64,000 nucleotides of DNA from Phaeoceros laevis (Eukaryota; Anthocerotophyta; Anthocerotopsida; Notothyladales): positions 54,352 through 118,351 of the forward strand of contig JBNGIQ010009380.1 in assembly GCA_049999765.1 (NCBI GenBank), in the 5' to 3' direction. Position numbers and translations under genes: made by a program. Position 1 is the stretch's first letter. Every line of letters begins with the position of its first letter. Below, one piece after another: positions 20,160-32,100 of this stretch. The notes below the pieces were generated by a model that did not search any database, was not told the origin of the DNA, and saw nothing but the letters and a program-made list of their open reading frames with translations.

Positions 20160-22181
20160 ATGGCTGATTGGCAAGAAGGAGCGCACGCCTGCATCATTGC
20201 GGTTGTCTTCGCGTTTATGCTGGCCAAGCTGTTGTCATTGCTCACTGCTTTCAAAAGCGAGAGATTGCGTGTGCAGCGGAGTCCTTCCTCAACTCATAAA
20301 GAAGCTACTCTGCTTACTGGTGCTCAATTGGGGTCAACGGAGCACACTGTCTTGTATGAAGATCTAGATTTCTCCGATGTGGATCCCGCTGTTGAGGCTG
20401 ACGATGACGACAACGGGGAGGATTCCGATTCTCTTGATTTTAAGAACAACCCTGGTTTTTCTTTGGAGACTGTCTCCGTGGAGGATGGCGGTGGCAAAGT
20501 GGTTGCTTTAGATGTAGATAGCAAGAACGGAAACTCTCTGCCAGAAGAGAGCAACTCAGGAGAGCGCGGGCACATCTCCGAAGAGGAGAAAGCTGCACGG
20601 AAGGCAGAGGGTTTCGTCGAGTACGACAGCGACGATTGGGAAGGTGTGGAAAGCACTGAACTAGAAGAAGAATTTGTTGCAGCATCCACTTTCGTGGCCA
20701 CCATGGCCTCTAGGTCGGGGTTCAAGGCATCACAGGACCTACAACTTCAGTTGTACGGTTTGTACAAGGTGGCAACGGAGGGCCCATGTCGAACACCGCA
20801 GCCGTCACTTATCCATATCCCTGCCCGGGCAAAATGGTATGCAAATTCTGCTGTACTGTTTTTTTATGATTTCATTGTAGGAGGAGGCTCGGACCATTTT
20901 TGGTGGCTGTGCAAGGAATGCTTGGCAGAAGCTTGGGAACACAAGTCCAGAGGAGGCAATGGTGTGCTACATTGACTTGGTTTCGAGGATCAGACCGGAC
21001 TGGAACAGGGGCACTGATAAAGTAAGACGAGTACTCTGCGATGCACGATCATTAATGTTGGTTACCTTTATTTTCTTTCCTACCCTTTATGAATTACAAG
21101 TGTTGCCTAATACCCCCATGAGCTCATGGGCTCAGTGTCAAGACAAACAAGATGACGGCAGTCTGCCTCAATTGAGCGGAAGCAGTGCTAAGCACAGTGG
21201 TGTCGGTGGTCCAGTATTCAGCACATTAGTGTCCGAGGAAGGCAGTGGTGAGGCTGGGTGAGTACGACATATCATATATTAGCGTGAATCTATGTACAAG
21301 GCTGTTGTATCTCCCCATTACAATGCACACTTGAATGGCATATTAGCTGTTAAAACGAGTCTAGCAATATTGGACATTTTGAGCTTTTGGGGCTCTGATG
21401 GGCAATGTTCATAAGTAGGTTAGTGTGTGAGTAGGTTAGCTGATCCTATCTTGGCTCTGATGAATATTTACAGGAGTATGGAGGCAATACATGCTTGTGC
21501 CAAGAACGGTGACAATGAGGGCCTTCTTCGCCTTCTGGAAGAGGGTGAGAAAGTTGACCGGACAGGTTTGTCGGCTATGCTCTCAACGACTGTGTGCACT
21601 TGTACTCCACCAACGCTTTTCGTTCACTTGAATGTCCAGGGAGATTTATGTGAGCAGGTGACCTGAAAAGTCCTGATAGACTGATTGCCAGCTTTAGTTC
21701 ATGTGCATCTTGGACATGTCTGCAATTTGCAGATAGTCAAGGGCGGACAGCATTGCACTGGGCTGTAGACCGTGGTCATCTTACGACCGTTCAGTTTCTA
21801 CTTAGCAAGGGTGCTGAAATCCATGCAAAGGTATCTCTCAGCAAAAAACCATTAAAATTTTCCTCTTGGTTGCTTTGTTGTTTAATGTAGCAAGTTCCGT
21901 GTGCTTCTGCCTAACCTGGCGTGTCACATGTCCCAGTACGTTGCTGGAAAATGTTGTCTTTAAAGGTTCTTGTGGCATAGAGCTTACAATAGATTCAATT
22001 GCTTCAGGATCAGGAAGGTCAGACAGCATTACACTATGCAACGGTTTGTGAGCATGAGAATGTCGCAAGGCATTTAGTGGACATGGGAGCTGATACTTTC
22101 GCTGTGGACAACGATGGAGTCACGCCCAACAGATTGCGACCTACCCAGTGGTGCTGGATGGCTGTTACTAGGGGCTCTTAG
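20160..22181 (+). CDS. acyl-CoA-binding protein with ankyrin repeats (ACBP1/2 type)
   Basis: Six exons (20160-20836, 20916-21021, 21136-21257, 21474-21565, 21733-21830, 22008-22181) join in frame to 422 residues. The N-terminus (MADWQEGAHACIIAVVFAF) is a signal-anchor membrane segment as in Arabidopsis ACBP1/2, which sit at the ER and plasma membrane and bind long-chain acyl-CoA. An acidic linker ends in DDWEGVESTELEEEF, a signature of this subfamily. The ACB domain (about 175-265) has LQLQLYGLYKVATEGPC, then ARAKWNAWQKLGNTSPEEAM. Ankyrin repeats follow, with GRTALHWAVDRGHLTTVQFL and GQTALHYATVCEHENVARHL. The C-terminal TPNRLRPTQWCWM corresponds to the family's end. An in-frame GTG six bases upstream is not taken as the start. 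The exon 3 acceptor (21135/21136) was chosen by phase. Confidence 0.93.
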
Positions 22182-23640
22182 TGGGCACTTTGCATGTTCC
22201 ACCCGCATGGATATACCCTGGCGTGATTTGTAACATGAAGAATAGCAAGAGATCGGGGGAGAAAATCGGATTAGTGGTTGTACAGTGTGAGATAAACTTT
22301 CGTTCAGCCTACCGAACCGAAGATGTTGAAATTGCTGCAGCATCTCTGTCCCTCAGTCCTTTTAACCTCTATTGAACCACGTTTTTGGCTTTGGCTGGAA
22401 GCCAAACCTTCGGAAGCTGGGATTTGTGCCGAGACTCGGCTCTGACAGAATGTTGACAGTTTTAGAAGAAGCTGTAAATGTGATTTGCACCGGTGTACAA
22501 CTGGGATGTGTGTATTGGACACCATCAATGCAAAACACATAATAATGCTTCATCAGTAGCATCCTGGAAACCAACTCTCAACTTCTGACTTTCCTTCAAA
22601 AAATCCAAACAGCTGATTGGAGAGAGATACCCACCACTATATAAGATCGTAGTTCAGCTTTTTTTCTGAGTGTCCCTTGTACCTCTGAGTCATAGTCCAA
22701 GGGCCTTGTTCAGCTTTTTTCTCAGTGACCTTTGTCCCTCCTCCGAATTCTTGTCTAATGTCCCTGCCCAGTCTTGCCCGCAGGTAGTATCTGCAAAACT
22801 TCCTGCCCTAAAAACTTGCTGTCTTCTCAGCCGTTTATGCCGTCCCCAGTTCGTTTCTCAGCTGCAGGCACATCTCGGAAATCCAGACCTTCCGGACTCG
22901 AGCTTTGCCAGACTCGGGATTTGCCAGTCTCCGGCTTTGTCAAACTCTGTGTTGGCCAACTCAGTTTTCTGAAAGACTCAGCTTCTTCGCAACGTCTGTT
23001 TTGTGAAACTCAGCTGTACTCCGACTCGGGCTTTGCCAGACCCAGGCTTTGCCAGACCTTGACTCGGACTTTGCCAGACCTAGACTCAGGCTTTGTCACA
23101 TTTAGCTTTGTCAAACTCAGTTTTTATCAATCTCAGTTTTTTGCCAATCTCCCTTTCCTCCCAAATTCAGTTTTTGTGAATCCCTGCTGCCTCCCAAACT
23201 CAGTTTTGGCCGTTCCTTTTCATACTCAGTTTTGTCAGTCTCATCTTCAGGACTCTCAAACTTCAGTCGCTTCTCAAACTCAGCCTACCAAAAATCCATT
23301 CATTGTCTGCTTCCCGAAAAGATCATCTACACAAAGCTTTGTTCAGAAATTTGCCAAGCCAGGTCCATCCAGAGGTACAGCAGACAGAGGGAGGGCAGCT
23401 CAGTAGTCACGATGTCCCAGCACACAAATGAGGTGGTCCTTGCGTCGATACATGCCTTCTTTTGCTGATTTTTTGCATACCTTCTAGTGCTGATTTTTTC
23501 CATACCTTCTGTGGCTAACTGTGCAAGCACCTGTCAGTTCAAATACCTAACTATAACACTCCTAACCGATCAAATGCCTGCTTGAATGATGAGAATTCTG
23601 AACAGCTACTGATAGCATCTAGCTGACCTTTTACAGGTAC
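22182..23640. other. repeat-rich region with a promoter-like TATA box
   Basis: The first 400 bp probably holds the 3' UTR of the acyl-CoA-binding protein gene. From about 22880 to 23290 the DNA consists of degenerate short repeats with cores such as CTCAGTTTTGTCAA and GACTCGGGCTTTGCCAGAC. A TATA-like CTATATAAG lies near 22635. An open frame runs 22774-23406 through the repeats but its composition follows the repeat, so it is not called a gene. Confidence 0.5.
22880..23290. repeat. degenerate tandem repeats of about 20 bp
   Basis: Repeated variants of GACTCGGGCTTTGCCAGAC grade into CTCAGTTTTGTCAAACTCAG along the block. The spacing is irregular and the units are highly diverged. They read open in one frame by chance of the repeat sequence. 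No known satellite or element was recognised. Confidence 0.6.
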
Positions 23641-24052
23641 TCACAAGTTGCACAGCTTTCGTTGAGATGGGTTTGCCACAAAGCTTTCCAGAAACCCATT
23701 TAAGGATCCCGCCTGGCACTGATGAGGAGCGGGTGAGGCAGGGCTCACCCCCATGTGCTCAACAAAGCTTGACAGAGTATTGCGCATTTCAAGTTGGTTA
23801 ACTTGTTTGCCTTGGACTTTTAGCAGCAAGCTTCCTGCAAGCCTGTACAGACAAAACAATAGTTTGAAAGCCTGATATTTACAGTGATTGCATTATAAAT
23901 GATGGTCTTTGCTTGTACCTGTGAAAGACAGCATCGTACACAATGCTGGCCAGACTGGCCCCCATCCATACATTGTGAGCTAACAACAAAGGCCAGACAC
24001 GGTTTCGGAAAGCACCTACCTTGAAGGAACCTTTGGGTGTGATGTGTGATGC
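23641..24052 (-). CDS. possible two-exon 3' end of an unrecognised membrane-like protein
   Basis: Two minus-strand segments, 23919-24052 and 23641-23842, join across a GT-AG intron in frame and end at a TGA. The translation includes ITPKGSFKVGAFRNRVWPLL, then GASLASIVYDAVFHRLAGSL, then KVQGKQVNQLEMRN. The first segment is hydrophobic in part and reads like real coding sequence. The 5' exon boundary at 24052 follows a plausible acceptor, but no upstream exons were found before the germin promoter. It may be a truncated gene or pseudogene. No family was recognised. Confidence 0.35.
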
Positions 24053-24526
24053 CTATCTGAGGAAGCTTCCTTCCACGCTATAGCGTTGGGTGGAGTCCAC
24101 AGTCATTGACCGTGTAACATAAGGGCCGATGAGTGTGGCAAGTCGTGGCCTCTGCCAGCGGGTTTCCGCCACCTGTTCTTGTGTGCTACACACTGTTTAG
24201 ACCGTAAAGTTTACGCGCATTCTAAAATTAAAGACGACTGGGCTGGTCAATCTCGTCTGCAGGTGTTACCTCCTCCTCAGTCGGTATAAGAAGCCGTGGG
24301 TGCGCCTGTTCTTCCATCATCAGCCCGCCTTCGCTTGCTCGACCTCGCTGATCGATCGCGCACTTCCTTCCTTCCTCCCATCCCTCCCACGCCCTGTTAC
24401 TAGATCGCCCGGCCTGCAGATCCAATTCCTGAAGTCATTTTCCATCATCATCCCGCCTCCACCACCGCCCGGATCCTCCAATTTCCATCATTCTCTGCAG
24501 GTCTACCAGATACCTACACATATCGC
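24053..24526. other. promoter and leader of the germin-like gene
   Basis: A TATA-type TATAAG (24285-24290) is followed by a CT-rich, gene-proximal leader of about 200 bp. Nothing else was recognised. Confidence 0.6.
24285..24290 (+). promoter_or_regulatory. TATA box of the germin-like gene
   Basis: TATAAG lies in the context TCGGTATAAGAAGCC, about 240 bp before the ATG, and precedes a pyrimidine-rich leader. The spacing would give a leader of about 210 nt. Confidence 0.5.
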
Positions 24527-25204
24527 ATGGCGTCCGCCACGCTCTACCAGCTGGCCATGGCCTTGATGGCCGCGCTCGCCATCTCCGCAAGCTTCCAGTC
24601 CGTGGTGGCTGCGGACGAGGACCCTCTACAGGACTTCTGCGTCGCCCTCCCCGGCGCCCCTCCCAACATCAACGGCTTCCCGTGCAAGGCGGTGGCGGAC
24701 ACCAAGGCGGAGGACTTCAAGTCGTCCGTGCTGGCCACGCCCGGCGACACCAACAACGGGAACAAGGCGGCCGTCACGCCCCTCACGGTGAACCAGTTCG
24801 CAGGACTGAACACGCTGGGCGTGTCCGGCGCCAGGATCGACTTCGCGGTGGGAGGCTTGAACCCCCCTCACGTCCACCCGCGCGCCACCGAGCTGCTCTT
24901 CCTCATCGAGGGCGGCCCTCTGGAGGTGGGCTTCGTCTCCTCCAACGGAAACACACTCTTCCAGCAGGAGCTCAACGCCGGCGACGTCTTCGTCTTCCCG
25001 CGCGGCCTGCTGCATTTCCAGAAGAACCGAGGGTACAAGCCGGCTCTGGCTGTGGCCGCTCTCACCAGCCAGAATCCGGGAGTGCAGCAGGTGGCCAAAG
25101 CTCTGTTTGCCGCTACCCCTAAAGGCATCGCTAGCGACGTGTTGCAGCAGACGCTGGGAGTGGGTGCCAAGGCCGTCAACCAGCTTGTCAATGCCCAAAA
25201 GTAG
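24527..25204 (+). CDS. germin-like protein (secreted cupin)
   Basis: An intronless 225-residue frame. Residues 1-29 form a signal peptide ending near SVVAADEDPLQDFCVA. Two Cys residues (in QDFCVA and GFPCKA) match the conserved germin disulfide pair. Germin box 1 is NPPHVHPRATELLFLIEG, with the HxH and Glu metal ligands. Box 2 is GDVFVFPRGLLHFQKN, with the third His. The C-terminal helix region (DVLQQTLGVGAKAVNQLV) is typical. Germin-like proteins are apoplastic Mn-binding cupins, some with superoxide dismutase or oxalate oxidase activity; which applies here is not visible. The gene is GC-rich compared with its surroundings, with strong GC bias at third positions. Absence of introns is usual for seedless-plant germin-like genes. 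Confidence 0.95.
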   Translation: MASATLYQLAMALMAALAISASFQSVVAADEDPLQDFCVALPGAPPNINGFPCKAVADTKAEDFKSSVLATPGDTNNGNKAAVTPLTVNQFAGLNTLGVSGARIDFAVGGLNPPHVHPRATELLFLIEGGPLEVGFVSSNGNTLFQQELNAGDVFVFPRGLLHFQKNRGYKPALAVAALTSQNPGVQQVAKALFAATPKGIASDVLQQTLGVGAKAVNQLVNAQK

Positions 25205-26015
25205 CCAAGGCAGCCAGGCCTCACAGAAGTCTCAAACAAACTTGCTTGTGAAATCTTCCAAGTAGAGTTGGTCCTGTAATGTGCTCTGGAGCTTCAAATT
25301 TATAACAAACAATCGATTGCACCATCATTCCAGATGTCTCCTGCTCGCTGTGGCTAATGTCTTCTTTGGAAAACGCTAGCCTTCTTGAGACCAGTGAGTT
25401 CACTTGAGAAACAACTCGTGATCGATATCTGTGACCGCGCAACTACGTATTTTGATCGGACTCCAATTTGAAACTTGTTGGCAGGTTTTGAAGCTGAAAG
25501 AGTACCCCATCAGCTCCCGCATCAGTCTTTTCCTCAAGCATAAATTCCTGTGGGTGTGGGATTTTCGGCCATTGGACAGCAGCAGCAGCAGCAGCATCGC
25601 TTGCTTAAAGTTACAAGTCACACACACGTCCAGCGCCTGACTCCAGCAGCAATGAGTTGTGACCTATTGTGCATTACAGGTTCCAGATGCACGTTCCAGA
25701 TGCACAAGTATTGTGTTTGGCCGGATTGACGATCGCATGCTTACAAGTGTCTTCACTAATTTGGTTTGGTTAAATCACAGGTCAAATCACATGAATTACG
25801 CGTCTGTAGACAGCTTACGTATACAAGTTGGTGAAGGAAGATCACCTGCGCCACCTGAAACAGGGACAACCTAGTCAGGTAGATCTCGACAGCTTCCAAG
25901 GACTTCAGTCCGACCCCCCCTGCATGTGCAATCCACAAGACCTGTGTGGTACGCAAGTACCCCGTCAGTCACCTAAAGACACCCTTCTTTCCACAGTATT
26001 TTTAGTAAGCCTGAG

Positions 26016-26147
26016 GTGAGCCCTGTGCAAGCTCACCCTCCCTACAAAGCGGAAGGACCATGCTTTCGACGGCATCAATCCGTGAGCACTGTGCAAGCTC
26101 ACCCTCCCTACAAAGCGGAAGGACCATGCTTTCGACCGCATCAATCC
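26016..26147. repeat. 66-bp tandem duplication
   Basis: Two 66-base units starting at 26016 and 26082 are nearly identical, differing at about three positions. A third unit begins at 26148 but diverges after GTGAA. Confidence 0.9.
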
Positions 26148-28573
26148 GTGAATCCCAGCTATAGTACTGGCCTTAAGTTGTGCCAATAGTTGTGGTAGGG
26201 CCTAACAAGGAGGGGTGCACCGCTGGTCGGTGCCGTGCTGCATCTAGGATGAGCACGTAAAGGCATCTTTCTGTCTCCACCACGCAGGTTTGGAAAAGAA
26301 AGAGCACAGGTAGCAACATAGAGAGAGAGAGATGCTGATCCAAGAAGGGTTGGGTCGTGTACTCAGTTCTCAGGTTTACAATTTGCTATGGTTCTAACTT
26401 CTCAGGCAATAATTTGATATTCAGCTGGAAAAACAGCGAAAAAACATTCCTACTAACCACCAACCGCGCAACGCTGCCACCAAACGAAGGACGAGTATTT
26501 TGACAACTGCAACATCAAGTTCGAACAGGTCGCCCTGGCCCAGGCTTTTTAGCCCGCCTTAACCTGCACCATAAAATTTTCGGTGATTTCGACACAAGTT
26601 TCAAGTTCCATTCGGGATCAATTCTCCTAACAATGCCCAAGATATGATGTTTGGCAAGAAGTTGAAAGAAGTTCGTGAGAGAGAACAAATCAGTGAGTGC
26701 AGGCGGCAATCACATACTACAAGGCTAGCATATTATCCAAGATGGAGGCCACCATCAGCCGTGGGGGTGTCTGCTCAGCTAACCGCGTCAGTATTAAAAT
26801 CACATATGATAATCAAGGATTACCATCGACAGTAAAAGTTCTGTGTTCTCATCATTGCAACAACCCCCCTTCCTTGAAAGTTCCACAACTAACATCAAGC
26901 ACCCAGTGATAATGTGATGAGCAGATTTCTTACTCCTGACATACCGATACTATGGCAAGCGCCGCTACTATGGCAACAGAGACAAGCCCACGCACTTTCG
27001 AGAACCCAATAGAATGTTCATAGGGACAAGACAATTACCAGGAATGCAAGCCTCCAAAAGACTGGTTCAGATCTTAAAGCCACTCTAAAGCCACTCAGAC
27101 AACGAGTTTTTCCACCACATCGCACAGCACCATTCAAGGCTAACTGGACTATGGTTGTTACATGATTTCCTCACTGTGGCTGCTCAAAACAACCAAAATG
27201 ATTGTGGCACAGGAGTGATGAGAGTATGCAACAGTGAGCACTACTGCAGCAACCGAATTCAAAAGAAGTAGCAAGACCGATAGTGCCAATGACAGACACT
27301 TGCGTTGGTGACAGTTCAGTCAACCCGAGTTCTCGATTCAGCCTCCAGCATGGCAAAAACCAACATGACATAAAGAACTGCAAGCTTCCTTAAACAACAC
27401 GTGTATTTCTGGAACAGCTCAGTGAAGGGAGAAGAGTCAGCTTCTTATTGACCTAGATCCAGTTGCTGTTGGCGACTTTCAGCGCTTTATGTGCCACTAA
27501 GAAAAGCACACAAGTGACTCTAGTCCATCGCCGATGCGTCCTGGTGGTGCCACTAAACTTGGAGCACAAGCAACTCTACTAAACAACCTTTGATTAAGCA
27601 CACGCAGTATTTGATCAAGCATCACCAGGAAAAGACGGAAGCCTCCAGCTGAAACGTGCTAGGCCAGATCCATAATTGGCGACTTTCAGCGCTTGGCATG
27701 CTACTGATGTTAGCACACAAGAGACTCTAGTCCATCGCCTTCAGACCTTCACTCATAGAATGCCCCACACATGTGGGGCACCAAGGCAGAAAACAGAAGT
27801 ACAAACAAGGTTCAGGTCCAGCAAACAAAGGAAACAGGGAGGCTCACAGGTAAAACATAGATAACAGTACCCTGGGCCTGCACAAGCCTACACTGGGCTT
27901 GGCTTTCAAGGCTCCTGCAGATTTCTAACAAGTGATATGTGAAGTGACAACATGAGCCGCAAAAACCTAGCCACCATCCTCGTCAGTAGACCTAACACTT
28001 GTGTGCAATGTAGAGAGAGCTAAGCCGCCCGATCATGACCCGCAGGCCAGTCAATGGAGGCATGAAGAACCCTCGTATCATACATGTGCTCATAGTCACG
28101 AGCAGTTCAGCACAACGTGAGTTGCTAGCTGCTTGCCGGCTTAATTGAGCACAAGAACCAATCACATGTAGGCCCTGTAGTCAGAGCGCGTATACCAAAC
28201 TTCCCATTCGGGCAAACCCGCTGCATTCAAAGAAGCATTCCTACTGGATCGTTATGGCACTTCCTTCAACAGGTGATCCAACATCGCCACCCGAAAGGTG
28301 CACATACTTTCTCCGGAGCCGCGACTTGCCCAGAAAGTCGGGCAGCAGGCCCAGGATTCTCCGGATGACGGACAGGGGAGGATTGGAACCCAGAAGCCAA
28401 AACCCAAAACCCTATTCCAAGCCCTAGCCTACATCTAGACTACACTACAAAGACCGCTCAACATACGCTTCACTTCGTGAATGTGCAGAAATCAGTTTTG
28501 GCTGATTCCAACTCCTGAACGTCCATGCCGTTCTCTCGTGCGGACGTCCCGTTAGGGGCGTTCCCCATGGATG

Positions 28574-28643
28574 ACCTGGTATATGGGCAAACCCAGGGAC
28601 AGCAGTCTACCTGGTATATGGGCAAACCCAGGGACAGCAGTCA
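28574..28643. repeat. 35-bp tandem duplication
   Basis: Two units containing CTGGTATATGGGCAAACCC and AGGGACAGCAGTC lie side by side. Confidence 0.9.
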
Positions 28644-28866
28644 TGGTCAGGTCATCCTTCACTAACAAACACAAATACTGGAAAGCTGGCCAAGAAAACC
28701 GAAAAAATGTTTGAAACCTTCTAGGGGTTTGAAACCTTCTAGGGTCTGATGGTCCAACTTCGTTGTAGCACTGAAGGGATGGTCAAGGCCCCCGGGCAGG
28801 GCTCCCGGTTGTCGACGAATGTCCCTGGATAGGAGCTCCCGGTCGCCGGTCGAAAAACCTGGCGGG

Positions 28867-28922
28867 GTGTTCAATTCCCATGCGGAGTTGGCTAAACACC
28901 ATCATCACCTTACTACTGCTAC
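28867..28922 (+). mobile_element. SINE-like 3' end, second copy
   Basis: It shares a box-B-like GTGTTCAATTCCC, a GGAGTTGGCTAA segment and an ACTACTGCTACT tail with the copy ending at 6860. Only the 3' halves align. Confidence 0.35.
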
Positions 28923-29143
28923 TTGCCATAGTGAGAAGTGTGAATAGTGATAACTTACTGATAAGTGCGAGTAAAGCCGTGTCGCTGTGTCTTGACGATT
29001 TTGAATTGCGACGTTGAGCGCGGATGGCGGAAGGCGCCATTCGCACTGAGGACGGTCACGAGACGGTGCCGTGACGACGCTGCGAGCAGCACGCAAGTTA
29101 GAGGCCAGGCACGGAGGCGATAGGAGTGGCCATTGGAACCTCA

Positions 29144-32100
29144 ATGGCCCTCGTGTTTAACATCCCCCAGCATTTGGAGGACTTGGAAAGTAGTTCGGAG
29201 ACCCAAGACAGGCTTTCCTGCCAAAATTTTGTGCCTGTCAAGTCTCTCAGGCCCGCGGTAGTTGATGAACTTGTAAAAGGTGCGTATGAATGCCACAGCT
29301 GCTAAATGTGAGTGAGCACTCTCGTTGTCAGAGGACGGGGTCAAATTTACTCTTCTAGATAGCTCCTTACCGGAATTGCCTTCAATGTTTTGCTGCAATT
29401 GGAAAAATCGTTGCGGTGGATTTGATTGCGAGTATCTTGGAGACTGTAATGCATCCTCAAAGTCTGCAAGCTGGCATCTCAATTTTGGCAAGCTCCACTG
29501 GTCCCCTTAGAGATCATAACTCCAGAATTGAAACCCCAGCTGACACTGCGCGGTTGCTTAGATGTGATACATGACCTGAGTCAAAGAGAAGTGCTGAGTA
29601 TCGAAGACCAAGATCTGTTCGATCAAGTCTACTCTCTCGTCAGGTATTTGCTGCATGGGTGTTCTGGTGGTTTTCTTCTATGCATTGTGAAACAGGCTTA
29701 TAGTCTGTTATGCAATTGCGTGAAGTCACTCCGTCTCAAACTCAATACTTACTAAGCTGACATTCCTATCAATTTGCAACATGTTGCTGACTCGAAATGG
29801 GTTTCACTGTGCAGAGGCTTCGAGTTTCTGGAGTCTTCCACCAAGATCAGACTTGCAGAGGGTTTGTGTTCAAACCTGTCTGTGCTTATCGCATCCATTG
29901 GGCCAGTGCTTGCCTCTGGTGGTGGTTCTGCAGCGGAGGAATGGATGCACTGTGTCCATTCGACTAGGAATGCTCTGAAAATCTATGTATACTTCCTTGA
30001 GCAAGTTATAGCTTCCACCCAAGTCGGCAACCCACCAGCAAAGCAAGTTGCTGCCAAAGGAAAGGTTTGTCACAGCCACCTTTTGTGTAAACCCTTGGGT
30101 CCACCAAAATATAGAAGCTGACTAAAGATTTTACTGCAGGGGAGGAAGTCTCGTGTTTGCCAGCAGTGGGATTCAGATGCTGCACAAGCACGATTTTTCA
30201 GATTACTTGCTGCGTTGGTGCTTACGGATCTGAAACAGTTGTTTGGGTCAGCTGCTCGTGAAGAGGCTTTCTTTGCCCGGATTGCCAAGTATGATACTAG
30301 ACTGAACCCTTTGTGTGCATCCTTGTATACCCATGAAGCAACTTTTCATAATACTCCAGTTTTGCAGGCTTTCTTTCTCCTTACTTGAAAATCCTGCATC
30401 AGTCAGAGACAAGGGCTTGAAGGAGGCACTCTGTGTCATTATTNNNNNNNNNNNNNNNNNNNNNNNNNNNNNNNNNNNNNNNNNNNNNNNNNNNNNNNNN
30501 NNNNNNNNNNNNNNNNNNNNNNNNNNNNNNNNNNNNNNNNNNNNNNNNNNNNNNNNNNNNNNNNNNNNNNNNNNNNNNNNNNNNNNNNNNNNNNNNNNNN
30601 NNNNNNNNNNNNNNNNNNNNNNNNNNNNNNNNNNNNNNNNNNNNNNNNNNNNNNNNNNNNNNNNNNNNNNNNNNNNNNNNNNNNNNNNNNNNNNNNNNNN
30701 NNNNNNNNNNNNNNNNNNNNNNNNNNNNNNNNNNNNNNNNNNNNNNNNNNNNNNNNNNNNNNNNNNNNNNNNNNNNNNNNNNNNNNNNNNNNNNNNNNNN
30801 NNNNNNNNNNNNNNNNNNNNNNNNNNNNNNNNNNNNNNNNNNNCATCAGTCAGAGACAAGGGCTTGAAGGAGGCACTCTGTGTCATTATTACAAGTTGTG
30901 CATGCCAATATGGGCACCGGGAGCAGTCTGTGGCTTCTATAGTGCATCTGCTGCACAGGTTTGAACATCTACCGGTGCACTTGGCTGAGTTAGTAGCACT
31001 ATCTAAAGAGAGGTTTGGCGACACTGCCTTTGCTGTGGCTATCATACATGAGATTGGTCGAACAAGCCCAAAGCTCTATGCACGTGACAATTCTGGTGTT
31101 GAGAGCGTCGGGTTGTTTCTGGTGGAGCTATCAAATAGGCTCCCAAAGCTTGTGTGCACAAATCTGAGTACTCTTATGACACACATGGATGGGGATAGTT
31201 ACAAGATGAGGAGCACACTCGTCCAGGTAATGGGTGTAATTGTTGCCAAAGCATTTGGTGATCCAAGTGGCAATGGATCCATGGAGCCATCACCATCACG
31301 GGCAAGGCAGGCTCTCCTGGATAGGCTACTGGAGCGCACTCGAGATTCAAATTCTTTCACAAGATCAAAGGTCTTGCAGACATGGGCTGGTTTGTGTGAG
31401 CAGGGAGCAATCTCTATTGGTCACTGGAACCTGGTGGCTGATATCGCTGCAGGTCGCCTACAGGATAAAAGTGCTCATGTGCGTAGAAGTGCACTTCAAT
31501 TTCTGGCAACATTGCTCAAGTTTAATCCTTTTGGACCACAGCTGCGATCAGCAAAATTTGAGGCCACGCTTGACATATACAAGAAGAAACTTGAAGAGAT
31601 GAGCCCACCTGGCATGTCCGACTCAAGTGTTCCACATGTGAGCTCTGCCCTTGATGCAGTAAATACAAATACAGTCCCTGATGCTAGTATGGGTTTGATT
31701 CACATGAGTAATCCTCCTGGAGAATGTTCTGGGAGTGGCACTGAGGACTTTGTAGACCCCAGCATTCCAAGAACGCAATCATCTCAGGACCAGACTCCAA
31801 AGCAGCCTTTGGATTCAGCAACCCAAACCCAAAAAACTCCGCACTTGGATCTTGGAGGTTTGGAGCAAAGTCGAGCACTGGTTGCGTCACTAGAGGCAGG
31901 CCTTCAGTTTGCCAAATGCATGGCCTCTACCATGCATATGTTGGCTCAGCTGCTGGGGTCAAAGGTGGTTTGGGATGTAGAGAACTCCATACACCTTCTT
32001 ATATGCTGCAAGCAATTTGAGATTGATGGCTCAGCAGAGAAAGTACGAAAGATATTACCCCTTGTAAGTTACCTTCACCCAAACACTCTACTCCTTTTGT

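Larger units (their letters stand above)
25205..29143. other. 3.9 kb intergenic region with small repeats
   Basis: No gene is supported. It contains the germin 3' UTR, a GCA repeat (near 25580), a 66-bp tandem duplication (26016-26147), a diverged approximately 65-bp direct repeat at about 27468 and 27677, a 35-bp tandem duplication (28574-28643) and a SINE-like 3' end (28867-28922). The last 150 bp should contain the CAP-D2 promoter. Confidence 0.55.

Noticed and set aside
24626-25198. 190-residue open frame antisense to the germin-like gene, plus another frame on the same strand
   Set aside because: Shadow of a GC-rich coding sequence. The sense frame has all germin motifs and a signal peptide, and the antisense translations are Arg/Gly/Val-rich with no domain.
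26016-28643. CRISPR-like or satellite arrays
   Set aside because: Only two or three tandem units with no spacers; ordinary local duplications in a eukaryotic intergenic region.
29325-29510. Open frame beginning EDGVKFTLLDSS inside CAP-D2 intron 1
   Set aside because: It continues exon 1's phase if an AG at 29321 is used, but it leads to a stop, and the direct join 29279 to 29562 gives the exact family sequence (ELVK-DVIHDLSQREVL).
30433-30867. Open frames across the N-run
   Set aside because: They consist almost entirely of unknown bases; the apparent openness is meaningless.
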